From contig NZ_BBRG01000001.1 in NCBI RefSeq assembly GCF_000975155.1, positions 665,999 through 729,998 of the forward strand: DNA of 64,000 bases, in the 5' to 3' direction. The notes under the pieces are model-generated. The model saw nothing but the letters and a program-made list of their open reading frames with translations, was not told where the DNA came from and searched no databases. Both the position numbers and the translations under genes were made by a program. The DNA is from Demequina globuliformis (GTDB lineage Bacteria > Actinomycetota > Actinomycetes > Actinomycetales > Demequinaceae). The number at the start of each line of letters is the position of its first letter. Position 1 is the stretch's first letter. This document shows positions 1-8,098 of the stretch, piece after piece.

Positions 1-1
1 T

Positions 2-1840
2 GCGGCGCTCGCGACCATCGTGTCCCGCTACCACGAGGTTGAGCGCAAGTGCGATGCCGTCGTGATTGTCGGCACGGACTACACCGATGTCTCTGCCGCC
101 GCAGAACTCGAGTTCAATGCCCGCATCGCGGCGAACCTCGCCGCCCCCGTCGCCCTCGTTGTACACGGCCGCGAGCGCACTCCGCGCGAAGTGGCGCGCG
201 TCGTCGAACAAGCACGCAACGAACTGACCGACTCGCACGCGCGGGTCGCTGCAGTGTTCGCCAACCGCTGCGACCCCGACCAACTCGATGCCGTGCGCGA
301 CGCACTCCCGGCGGAGCTCGCCATGGGTGCGCTGCCCGAGGATCCCCTGCTGGTTGCGCCGCACCTTGGCCAACTGGTGGAGGCGGTCGACGGCGAACTC
401 ATCGCTGGTGACCCAGCGTTGCTGTCGCGCGAGGTCCGCAAGGTGCTCGTGGGCGCGATGACTGCGGAGAACCTACTCGAACACCTCCGCGACGACGCGG
501 TCGTGATCACGCCCGGCGACCGCTCGGATGCCCTCATGACGCTACTGACAGCCCACGGCGCTGAGGGCTTCCCGACGTTGTCAGGGATCATCCTGAACGG
601 CGGGCTCGAGCCCTCACCCACCGTGACCCGGCTCCTCACCGGCACGGGCTCCGCACTTCCGATTGTGCGCACCGACCTAGGCACGTTTGAGACCGCCAAC
701 CGGTGCTGGAACACCCGCGGGCGGCTCTCGCGCGAGTCCGCCATCAAGGTTGACCTCGCGCTCAGCCTGTTTGATCGCAACGTGGACACCGAGGCGTTGG
801 CGCGCCTGCTCGACGTGGCGAGGACCGACGTCGTGACACCCCTGATGTTCGAGTACGACCTCCTGGACCGCGCGCGCTCAAGCCGCAAGCACATCGTGTT
901 GCCCGAGGGCAACGACGATCGCATTCTGCGAGCCGCCTCGACCTTGCTCACCCGAGACGTGGTGGATCTCACCATCCTGGGCACGGAGTCGGCGCTACGC
1001 CAACGCGCAGCTGAACTCGGCATCGACATTGAGGCCGCCCGGATCATCTCCCCAGAGGACCCGGAGCTCGTGGAGCGCTTCGCCGCGCGCTACGCAGAGG
1101 TACGGGCCTCCAAGGGTGTCACCGTGGAACAGGCCCGCGAGCTTGTCCAAGACGTGAGCTACTTCGGCACCATGATGGTGCAAGAGGGGCTCGCCGACGG
1201 CATGGTCTCCGGAGCAGCGCACACCACCGCGCACACCATCACGCCATCGTTCAGGGTCATCAAAACGGCGCCAGGAGTGGGCGTGGTGTCGTCGGTGTTC
1301 TTCATGTGCCTGGCCGACCGCGTCCTCGTGTACGGCGACTGCGCCGTCAACCCCGATCCCACGGCAGAACAACTCGCCGACATCGCCATCTCCTCCGCTG
1401 AGACGGCTCAGCAGTTCCACATCCAGCCCCGCGTCGCAATGCTGTCCTACTCCACGGGCGAGTCCGGCTCGGGCCAGGATGTCGACAAGGTGCGCGAGGC
1501 AACGCGGATCGTCAAGGAGCGCCGTCCCGACCTCCTGGTTGACGGGCCCATGCAATACGACGCCGCCGTTGAGCCGTCCGTCGCACGCTCGAAGGCGCCT
1601 GACTCGCCGGTCGCAGGGCAGGCCACCGTATTGGTGTTCCCCGACCTCAACACGGGCAACAACACGTACAAGGCAGTGCAGCGTTCGGCTGGCGCCGTCG
1701 CCGTCGGCCCAGTCCTTCAGGGCCTGCGCAAGCCGGTGAACGACCTCTCTCGCGGCGCCCTTGTCCAAGACATCGTCAATACTGTCGCTATCACTGCGAT
1801 CCAGGCGCAGGGTCTGGACGCCAAGGAGGAAAACGCGTGA
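2..1840 (+). CDS. pta: Phosphate acetyltransferase, 5' end outside window
   Basis: Interconverts acetyl-CoA plus phosphate with acetyl-phosphate plus CoA in the cytosol. The reading frame is open from base 2, so the N-terminus lies upstream of the window; the GTG at 20 is internal. About 612 residues are visible; full-length family members are about 700. Visible in order: the end of the BioD-like P-loop domain, a DRTGG domain (VITPGDRSD, about residue 168), and from about residue 280 the catalytic PTA_PTB domain (IVLPEGNDDR, then YSTGESGSG and FPDLNTGN near the C-terminus). It overlaps ackA by 4 bp (GTGA), so the pair is translationally coupled. Identification is secure. Confidence 0.96.
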   Translation, partial: AALATIVSRYHEVERKCDAVVIVGTDYTDVSAAAELEFNARIAANLAAPVALVVHGRERTPREVARVVEQARNELTDSHARVAAVFANRCDPDQLDAVRDALPAELAMGALPEDPLLVAPHLGQLVEAVDGELIAGDPALLSREVRKVLVGAMTAENLLEHLRDDAVVITPGDRSDALMTLLTAHGAEGFPTLSGIILNGGLEPSPTVTRLLTGTGSALPIVRTDLGTFETANRCWNTRGRLSRESAIKVDLALSLFDRNVDTEALARLLDVARTDVVTPLMFEYDLLDRARSSRKHIVLPEGNDDRILRAASTLLTRDVVDLTILGTESALRQRAAELGIDIEAARIISPEDPELVERFAARYAEVRASKGVTVEQARELVQDVSYFGTMMVQEGLADGMVSGAAHTTAHTITPSFRVIKTAPGVGVVSSVFFMCLADRVLVYGDCAVNPDPTAEQLADIAISSAETAQQFHIQPRVAMLSYSTGESGSGQDVDKVREATRIVKERRPDLLVDGPMQYDAAVEPSVARSKAPDSPVAGQATVLVFPDLNTGNNTYKAVQRSAGAVAVGPVLQGLRKPVNDLSRGALVQDIVNTVAITAIQAQGLDAKEENA

Positions 1841-2973
1841 GCGTCAACTACGTGGGGGTCGCGCTGGTCCTCAATTGCGGCTCCAGTTCCATCAAGTACC
1901 AAGTGGTCGACACCACGAAGGACGAGCCACTCACGGTCGGCCTGGTCGAGCGAGTGACGAACCACGCCGAAGGCGTCCAGGAGATCATCGCCTCGCTGGA
2001 AGCTCCCGGCTCAGGCGTGAACGTCAGCGACCTCACCGTCGTGGGCCACCGCGTGGTGCAGGGCGGAGCAGAATTCTCCGCCCCTACCATCATCGACGAC
2101 GAGGTGGAGAAGAAGATCGCGATGCTCGCGACTCTGGCGCCGCTTCACAACCCGCCGAACCTTGCGGGGATCTCCGCGGCACGCCACGCCTTCCCGCACC
2201 TGCCGCACGTCGCGATCTTCGACACCGCCTTCCACGCCACGTTGCCGGAGGCCGCGTACACCTACGCCATTGACCGACGTGTCGCAGCCGAGCACGGCGT
2301 TCGCCGCTACGGCTTCCACGGCACGTCCCACGCGTACGTGTCGCGAGAAACGGCGCGCCTCATGGGCCGTCCGGTCGAGGACGTCAACACGATCGTGCTT
2401 CACCTCGGCAACGGAGCGTCGGCCTGCGCCGTGGCCGGTGGACGCTCCATCGACACGTCGATGGGCCTCACCCCACTTGAGGGACTCGTCATGGGCACAC
2501 GTTCCGGCGACATCGACCCGGCCGTCGTGACCCACCTCGCCCGCACGGCAGGCATGACCGTCGACGAGGTCGACACCTTGCTCAACCGCCAGTCCGGCAT
2601 GGTCGGACTCACCGGCTACGCGGACATGCGTGACGTCAACAACGCCATCGACGAGGGATCCCACGAGGCCAAGGTCGGCATGGACGTGTACTGCCGGCGC
2701 ATCCGCGGCTACATTGGCCAGTACTACGCGCAGCTGGGCCACCTCGATGCGATCACCTTCACCGCTGGTGTGGGCGAGAACGACTCGGTGGTGCGCGCGG
2801 GTGCACTCGACGGGCTCGCCGAGCTCGGCATCGTCATCGACCTCGAGCGCAATGAGGGCCGCAAGAAGGAGCCCACGTTGATCTCTGCCGACGACTCCCG
2901 CGTCCAGGTGTGGGTAGTGCCCACCAATGAGGAGCGCGAGATCGCCGTGCAATCCGTGGCGGCCGCTACCTGA
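1837..2973 (+). CDS. ackA: Acetate kinase
   Basis: Transfers phosphate between acetyl-phosphate and ADP, giving acetate and ATP. The GTG start at 1837 overlaps the pta stop and follows AAGGAGGA at 1823-1830. Family signatures are present: NCGSSSIKYQ (residues 13-22), the substrate-arginine motif HRVVQGG, FDTAFH, GFHGTSH with the catalytic histidine, HLGNGAS, and MGTRSGDIDP with the second conserved arginine. At 378 residues it is slightly shorter than the usual 390-400, with no motif lost. With pta it closes the acetyl-phosphate node that the phosphoketolase at 8.1-10.5 kb would feed. Confidence 0.97.
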   Translation: MSVNYVGVALVLNCGSSSIKYQVVDTTKDEPLTVGLVERVTNHAEGVQEIIASLEAPGSGVNVSDLTVVGHRVVQGGAEFSAPTIIDDEVEKKIAMLATLAPLHNPPNLAGISAARHAFPHLPHVAIFDTAFHATLPEAAYTYAIDRRVAAEHGVRRYGFHGTSHAYVSRETARLMGRPVEDVNTIVLHLGNGASACAVAGGRSIDTSMGLTPLEGLVMGTRSGDIDPAVVTHLARTAGMTVDEVDTLLNRQSGMVGLTGYADMRDVNNAIDEGSHEAKVGMDVYCRRIRGYIGQYYAQLGHLDAITFTAGVGENDSVVRAGALDGLAELGIVIDLERNEGRKKEPTLISADDSRVQVWVVPTNEEREIAVQSVAAAT

Positions 2974-3104
2974 CGCCACACGCCGCTTGTGTGACTTATT
3001 GCACGTGTCCGGTTTGGGCTTGTCGCCCACGGATTGCAGGCATGCCGCTTAGAGTGGCGATGCTGTAGCTCAGATGGCGGGATGCAGCAGGGAGTGAGAT
3101 ACCG

Positions 3105-3893
3105 ATGTCTGACATTTCGGTGTGGGTGGCGACGGCCGCCCGCGAACCGTCCGAGGCACTACTGACGCGCCTGGATCGACGATGGCGTGACGGTGTCCAG
3201 GCAGCAAAGAACGAGGACTGCGTCTGGCTACGCGATGCCATGCACTCCTTCGTCCTCGCCCACGTGGACAGAGCGGCGTACCGCCGCCGGCTCAGGACGG
3301 TGTTCCTCACCGGGGGCGAAACCCACGAGCACTGTCACGGTTTCACGCCCATGTCCGACCTCGTCACCGGCGACATGTTTGGCCCCCAAGAGATCGACGC
3401 CCGCCACACCGGCGACGACTCGCCCCTGGCTGCGGCCATCTCGCTGGCCAAGACGGACCCTCATGTCCTCGCCGTCCCCGTCATCACGGAGCGCACCTAC
3501 ACCGACGTCGACGAGTTCTTCGACCACGCCGCGACCACGCTGCGCGCGGACGTGCACGGCGCTGTCCTTCCCGTCCTGTACGCGCCAATGGGCGAGGATC
3601 TGGACGAGGTTGACGCCCGCGAGAACCTCCTGCGAGCTGGAGGCTTTGCCACCTACACGGTGGATGTGGACTTCACCCGCGACGAGCCCCATGACATTCA
3701 CGCAAGCGTGGCGCTGCTCCTCGAAGATGCGCTCGACTCGATCGCCCACCTCAAGGCGGATACGCCGGGGCTGAGCATGCTGGGCGCACCGACGTGGCCG
3801 CTCATCACCGTGCGTGCCGACCAGTCGTGGGACCCCGACCGGTGCCGTGAGCAGACGCTCGAAACCGCGCGTAAGGGCACCGCCGGGGCTTAG
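3105..3893 (+). CDS. Hypothetical protein, 262 aa
   Basis: I do not recognise this family. The ATG at 3105 is preceded by GGGAG at 3090-3094 (10-nt gap), and codon use matches its neighbours, so it looks like a real gene. The protein is soluble, has no signal peptide, and is Asp/His-rich, with ETHEHCH around residue 73, a Glu/Asp-rich stretch near EDLDEVDARE, and a C-terminal SWDPDRCREQ. No P-loop, HTH or membrane segment is visible. It lies 131 bp after ackA and just before an ABC-F gene on the same strand. The His/Cys cluster could bind a metal, but that is only a guess. Confidence 0.7.
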   Translation: MSDISVWVATAAREPSEALLTRLDRRWRDGVQAAKNEDCVWLRDAMHSFVLAHVDRAAYRRRLRTVFLTGGETHEHCHGFTPMSDLVTGDMFGPQEIDARHTGDDSPLAAAISLAKTDPHVLAVPVITERTYTDVDEFFDHAATTLRADVHGAVLPVLYAPMGEDLDEVDARENLLRAGGFATYTVDVDFTRDEPHDIHASVALLLEDALDSIAHLKADTPGLSMLGAPTWPLITVRADQSWDPDRCREQTLETARKGTAGA

Positions 3894-3909
3894 CGCCTCC
3901 CACGCCCTC

Positions 3910-3915
3910 TACCCT
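3910..3915 (+). promoter_or_regulatory. -10 box of leaderless ABC-F gene
   Basis: TACCCT (TANNNT) ends exactly 6 nt before the GTG at 3922, and no Shine-Dalgarno precedes that GTG. This geometry puts the transcription start on the start codon and selects 3922 over the in-frame codon at 3814. Confidence 0.6.
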
Positions 3916-3921
3916 GGTCGG

Positions 3922-5730
3922 GTGGCACATCTCATTGGCGCTCAGGGCGTCCACCTCGACTTCGGCACCGGCACTGTTCTCGATGACGTCACGGTGGGCC
4001 TCGAGGACGGCGACCGGATTGGCATTGTGGGCTCCAACGGAGCCGGCAAGTCGTCGCTGATGGCGATCTTGGCCGGGCGGCTCGCACCGCACGACGGGAT
4101 CGTGACGACCTCCCGAGGCACGCAGGTGGGTGTACTCGATCAGTCGGACCATGTGGACGAGTCACTCACCGTCCTACAGGCCATCGTTGGCGATGCCGAC
4201 ACCCACGAATGGGCGTCCGACCCTCGCGTGCGCGACATCATGTCCGGTTTGGTGCCCGACCTTCCGGCAGACGCCGTGGTGGGGACATTGTCAGGCGGCC
4301 AGCAGCGACGCGTTGCTCTCGCACACGTCCTGGTCGGCGAACATGACGTCGTATTCCTTGACGAACCCACGAACCACCTCGATGTCGACGGCGTCGCGTG
4401 GCTCGCCGAGCACATCAACCGGCGCTGGGCCAAGGGTCGCGGAGCGCTTGCCGTCGTGACCCACGATCGGTGGTTCCTCGATGCGGTGACTCAGCGCACC
4501 TGGGAAGTCCACGACGGCACCATTGACCAGTACGAGGGCGGCTATGCGGCCTACGTTCTGCAGCGAGTCGAGCGTGACCGGATCGCCGCGGCCACGGAGG
4601 CCAAGCGCCAGAACCTCATGCGCAAAGAGTTGGCCTGGCTTCAGCGCGGCGCTCCGGCTCGCACCTCCAAGCCCAAGTTCCGCATCGACGCGGCGAACGC
4701 GTTGATTGAGGACGTTCCGCCGGTGCGCGACAAAGTGCAATTGGCACGCATGGCGGCGGCTCGCCTAGGCAAGGACGTGGTCGAGCTCATCCGCTGCTCA
4801 GTGAGCTACCCCCTGCCCGACGGCACGTCGCGTGAGGTGCTGCGCGACGTGGACTGGAACATTGGTCCCGGCGAACGCACCGGCATCCTGGGGACCAACG
4901 GCGCAGGTAAGTCGACGCTCCTGAAGCTCATCACGGGCGCCATTGAACCCACATCGGGTCGCGTCAAGACAGGCAAGACGGTGCGGGTCGCCACGCTGTC
5001 GCAGCAGCTGGCCGAGCTGGACGATGTCGCAGACGAGCGCGTCTCGGGACTCGTCAAGCGGTTCCAGTCAATCGAGCTGTCCGATGGTTCCGAGATGACT
5101 CCCACGCAATTGCTTGAGCGACTGGGCTTCACGAGCGCGCAACTCAAGACCCAAGTGGGCCGCCTCTCCGGCGGTCAGCGCCGCCGCCTGCAACTGTTGA
5201 TGGTGTTGCTGACGGAGCCCAACGTGCTTGTGCTGGATGAGCCGACCAACGATCTGGACACGGATGTTCTCGCGGCCATGGAGGATCTGCTCGACTCCTG
5301 GCCAGGCACGCTCATTGTCGTCAGCCACGACCGCTACCTCGTCGAGCGGGTGACCGACCAGCAGTACGCGGTGCTCGATGGCGGGCTACGGCACCTGCCG
5401 GGTGGGATCGACGAGTATGTGGGCCTCGCGCGCGAGCGCCGAGCGGCCACGGGTGGAGTCGGCACCTTTGGCTCGGCAGGCGATGCTGTAGCGCAGACGG
5501 TCAAGGGCGGGGCAGAGCGGCGCGCCCTCGAGAAGGACGTCGCCGCGGTGGAACGCCGCATGGAACGCCTCGACAAGGAGGCGGCGACGCTCCACGAGCA
5601 GATGGCCGCGCACGACCAGTCGGACTACGAAGGCCTGGGCGCCCTCACGTCGAAGCTACGCGCGATCGACGAAGAAAAGGACACGCTCGAGGAGCGCTGG
5701 CTAGAGCTCCAGGAGTGCCTTGGCGTGTAG
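3922..5730 (+). CDS. ABC-F family ATPase (Uup-like)
   Basis: Soluble twin-ATPase protein of the ABC-F class, which acts on ribosomes rather than in transport. First nucleotide-binding domain: Walker A GSNGAGKSS (residues 37-45), signature LSGGQQRR, Walker B VVFLDEPTNHLD. Second: GTNGAGKST, LSGGQRRR, VLVLDEPTNDLD. A linker with charged helices (KRQNLMRKELAWLQRG) separates them, and the C-terminal 70 residues are a coiled coil (RRALEKDVAAVERRMERL), as in Uup. No membrane domain. The GTG at 3922 is chosen because QGVHLDFG should lie near the N-terminus and because of the -10 box 6 nt upstream. Not clearly an antibiotic-resistance subtype. Confidence 0.9.
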   Translation: MAHLIGAQGVHLDFGTGTVLDDVTVGLEDGDRIGIVGSNGAGKSSLMAILAGRLAPHDGIVTTSRGTQVGVLDQSDHVDESLTVLQAIVGDADTHEWASDPRVRDIMSGLVPDLPADAVVGTLSGGQQRRVALAHVLVGEHDVVFLDEPTNHLDVDGVAWLAEHINRRWAKGRGALAVVTHDRWFLDAVTQRTWEVHDGTIDQYEGGYAAYVLQRVERDRIAAATEAKRQNLMRKELAWLQRGAPARTSKPKFRIDAANALIEDVPPVRDKVQLARMAAARLGKDVVELIRCSVSYPLPDGTSREVLRDVDWNIGPGERTGILGTNGAGKSTLLKLITGAIEPTSGRVKTGKTVRVATLSQQLAELDDVADERVSGLVKRFQSIELSDGSEMTPTQLLERLGFTSAQLKTQVGRLSGGQRRRLQLLMVLLTEPNVLVLDEPTNDLDTDVLAAMEDLLDSWPGTLIVVSHDRYLVERVTDQQYAVLDGGLRHLPGGIDEYVGLARERRAATGGVGTFGSAGDAVAQTVKGGAERRALEKDVAAVERRMERLDKEAATLHEQMAAHDQSDYEGLGALTSKLRAIDEEKDTLEERWLELQECLGV

Positions 5731-5753
5731 CGGGCGGCCCTACGAGCGTTCGC

Positions 5754-5799
5754 GGGGCACAGGTGCGCGATCTCGCACGAGCGCGAGCACCCGTGCCCC
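5754..5799. terminator. Possible bidirectional terminator
   Basis: GGGGCAC (5754-5760) pairs with GTGCCCC (5793-5799), with an inner GTGCG/CGCAC stem (5763-5778). It lies between the convergent ends of the ABC-F gene and the ABC permease. There is no T-tract, so the assignment rests on position and symmetry. Confidence 0.35.
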
Positions 5800-5816
5800 T
5801 CGATCTCACGAGCGCG

Positions 5817-6983
5817 TTAGCCGCGCTTGAACGCCTCGGTCAGTTTCATTCGGCCACCAGTATTGAGGACGGCTCCGGCGTAGACGCGCCCGGCAATCCA
5901 TGTCAGGACAGGGATCGTCACGAGGCAGATCACGATGGCGAGCACCGTCTCACCCGTCGTAATGGTGCCAAAGGCGGCCCGCATCGGCACCAGGAACGGC
6001 GCAAAGAACGGCACCTGCGTGAGCACCACGGTTGCCGTGCCGTCGGGGTTGTTCGGCACCAGGTAGATCGCGAGGTACAGCGGGACCATCATGAGGAACA
6101 TCATGGGCGTCGTGATGGACCCGATGTCCTCTTGGCGGGACACGAGTGCGGCAAGGCCGCCAAACAGAATCGTGAAGACCGCGAAGCCCAGGACAAACCA
6201 CACGGCGAAGTTCGTCACCAGCAGACCGGCGGGCACGTCCAAGGTATCCATGAAGCCCAGGTACCACGCGGCGCCCACCAACGGAACGAACATGGTGGCG
6301 GCCTGAACCAGGGAGTACATGCCCACCCCCAGTACCTTGCCGCCGAGCAACGTCGCGGGGCGCACGGTCGCCAGCAGTACCTCGACAACCCGCGAGGACT
6401 TCTCCTCGACCACGCCCATCATGATCACGGACGCGCTTTGGATCAGCACAAAGAACAGCACGATGACCACGACTACACCGGCAAAGAACGTCTGCCCGTC
6501 GAAGTCATTCGTGTCGCCCACCACCGTGACGTCCGGCGTCGCGGCCGCGAGTGCGTCGCCTACGCCCGCAGGGTCGCCCCCGAGGTCGCTGATGCGCTCG
6601 TCCAGCACGGCGGCCTGCGCTGCACCGTGCACGACTGACACGAGCGCATCGTTGCCGTCGCCGAGGTACAGCTGCGGCTGCTCGGCCGGACCCACCAGCA
6701 CTCCAGCGGCGCCCTCGGATGGGGCAGGTTCCTCACCGGCATCGACCTCAACCACCTCGAGGTCGAAGTCCTGTGCGGCGGCGGCGCTGTCGAGATAAGG
6801 GATCAGGGGCGCGGCCGTCGCGGTGTCGACCTCAAGGACGGTGGCCTCGCTCTCCCCATCGAGGAAGGGCTTAGCGATGAGCGCGCCACCGATCACGACG
6901 ACGAGCATGATTCCCGAGGAGATCAGGTTGGCCTTGGACATTGTGCGCGTGCGGAACTCCCGCTTTGCGATCAGCCACATCAT
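5817..6983 (-). CDS. ABC-2 type (NatB-like) permease
   Basis: Membrane subunit of an ABC exporter. It has an N-terminal anchor (LISSGIMLVVVIGGALI, about residues 20-38), a large extracytoplasmic domain rich in Asp/Glu (about 45-180), then about five membrane segments beginning near FFAGVVVVIVLFFVLIQ, with the EEKSSRVVEVLLAT motif typical of NatB/YhaP-type ABC-2 permeases. Its ATG overlaps the stop of the upstream ATPase gene by 4 bp, so both subunits are probably co-translated. 388 residues is normal for the family. Substrate cannot be read from sequence; sodium or drug export is the family precedent. Confidence 0.9.
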   Translation of the reverse strand: MMWLIAKREFRTRTMSKANLISSGIMLVVVIGGALIAKPFLDGESEATVLEVDTATAAPLIPYLDSAAAAQDFDLEVVEVDAGEEPAPSEGAAGVLVGPAEQPQLYLGDGNDALVSVVHGAAQAAVLDERISDLGGDPAGVGDALAAATPDVTVVGDTNDFDGQTFFAGVVVVIVLFFVLIQSASVIMMGVVEEKSSRVVEVLLATVRPATLLGGKVLGVGMYSLVQAATMFVPLVGAAWYLGFMDTLDVPAGLLVTNFAVWFVLGFAVFTILFGGLAALVSRQEDIGSITTPMMFLMMVPLYLAIYLVPNNPDGTATVVLTQVPFFAPFLVPMRAAFGTITTGETVLAIVICLVTIPVLTWIAGRVYAGAVLNTGGRMKLTEAFKRG

Positions 6984-7888
6984 GCGTGTGCGCCCTCCTC
7001 GGTGTCGCTCACCACGTCTTGGAAGAGGTCAGTCAGGCTAGGCCGCACGGGGGTGAACTCCGCGACGGTGCCCTGGGACAGGGCCGATGCCAGGACGGCT
7101 TGGGCGGCGTCGCGGGAGGGGGCTTCGACGAGCCAGCGCCGCTCGCCTTGAGCGGTCACGCTCACGCCGGGCCACTCCCCTGCGAGATCCCCATCTGCCA
7201 ATGTCACCGTCCATTGTTGGCGATCGGTCGAGCGCAGTTCGTCGATGGTGCCGAGCGCCACGAGCCGCCCCGCCTTGACGATCCCGACTCGATCGCACAA
7301 CTTTTCGACAAGTTCCAGCTGGTGGGAGGAGAAGATGACGGGCACGCCTTTGGCGGCCTGGCCACGCAGCACCTCGCTCATGACGGCAACGGCGACAGGG
7401 TCCAAACCCGAGAACGGCTCGTCAAGAACCAGGATGTCGGGATCGTGGACGAGCGCGGCCGCGAGTTGAACGCGCTGCTGGTTGCCCAACGAGAGTTTGT
7501 CGACCTCGTCTCCCCGGCGCTCAGCCACACCCAAGACGTCAGTCCAGTGCTCCATAGCCGCCACGGCATCGGCCTCACTGAGGCCATGGAGCTGAGCGAG
7601 ATACACGAGCTGCTCGCCCACCTTCATCCGGGGGTACAGGCCACGCTCCTCCGGCATGTAGCCAATGCGACGGCGCACCTGCAGATCCACTGGCGCTCCG
7701 TCCCACCGCACCTGACCGCCATCGCCACGTAGGACGCCCAAGATGATGCGCATCGTGGTGGTCTTGCCGGCACCGTTGGAGCCCACAAACCCGAAGATCT
7801 CTCCGGCCGAAACGTTGAAGGAGACGCCATCGAGCGCTCTCACTCGTCCATAGGACTTCTCAAGGGCATCAATTTCCAGAATGGACAC
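6980..7888 (-). CDS. ABC transporter ATP-binding protein (NatA-like)
   Basis: Energises the permease encoded immediately downstream. Walker A GSNGAGKTTT (near residue 38), Q-loop region YMPEERGLYPRM, signature LSLGNQQR (an SLGNQQ variant usual for NatA/YhaQ ATPases), Walker B ILVLDEPFSGLDP, and switch histidine in FSSHQLELVE. The C-terminal 80 residues form the accessory domain common in this subgroup. The start is GTG at 7888 with GGGGGGAT upstream. The two genes form a complete minimal ABC-2 exporter on the strand opposite to the flanking genes. Confidence 0.92.
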   Translation of the reverse strand: MSILEIDALEKSYGRVRALDGVSFNVSAGEIFGFVGSNGAGKTTTMRIILGVLRGDGGQVRWDGAPVDLQVRRRIGYMPEERGLYPRMKVGEQLVYLAQLHGLSEADAVAAMEHWTDVLGVAERRGDEVDKLSLGNQQRVQLAAALVHDPDILVLDEPFSGLDPVAVAVMSEVLRGQAAKGVPVIFSSHQLELVEKLCDRVGIVKAGRLVALGTIDELRSTDRQQWTVTLADGDLAGEWPGVSVTAQGERRWLVEAPSRDAAQAVLASALSQGTVAEFTPVRPSLTDLFQDVVSDTEEGAHA

Positions 7889-8013
7889 GTCTGCCTATCC
7901 CCCCGATCGTGGCTGTTGCGGCGCCTGTCACCGTTGAGGCGCTTTGTGTCACCCTATCCCTGACCACGAGGCAAAGTGATCCTCCGCGAGACCGACGCAC
8001 ACCCTGAGCCGGG

Positions 8014-8023
8014 GCATCGGCCC
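8014..8023 (+). repeat. Intergenic decamer GCATCGGCCC, copy 1
   Basis: Exact decamer 75 bp upstream of the phosphoketolase start, reading in the direction of that gene. Further exact intergenic copies lie at 28203, 36520, 40694 and 45184. Confidence 0.5.
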
Positions 8024-8098
8024 TTGTCACCTTCCGCCGCGCGAATGAGGCTCAAGCATGGAAATCTAGACACGAGTCCCGCGACGAAGGAGGTCACC

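Noticed and set aside
3060..3100. tRNA-like string (TGTAGCTCAGATGGC) upstream of the hypothetical gene
   Set aside because: It resembles a tRNA D-arm, but no acceptor, anticodon or T-arm follows within tRNA length.
7889..8098. Search for an xfp promoter
   Set aside because: TTGTCA at 8024-8029 is a fair -35, but no TANNNT at 16-19 nt follows; not reported as a promoter.
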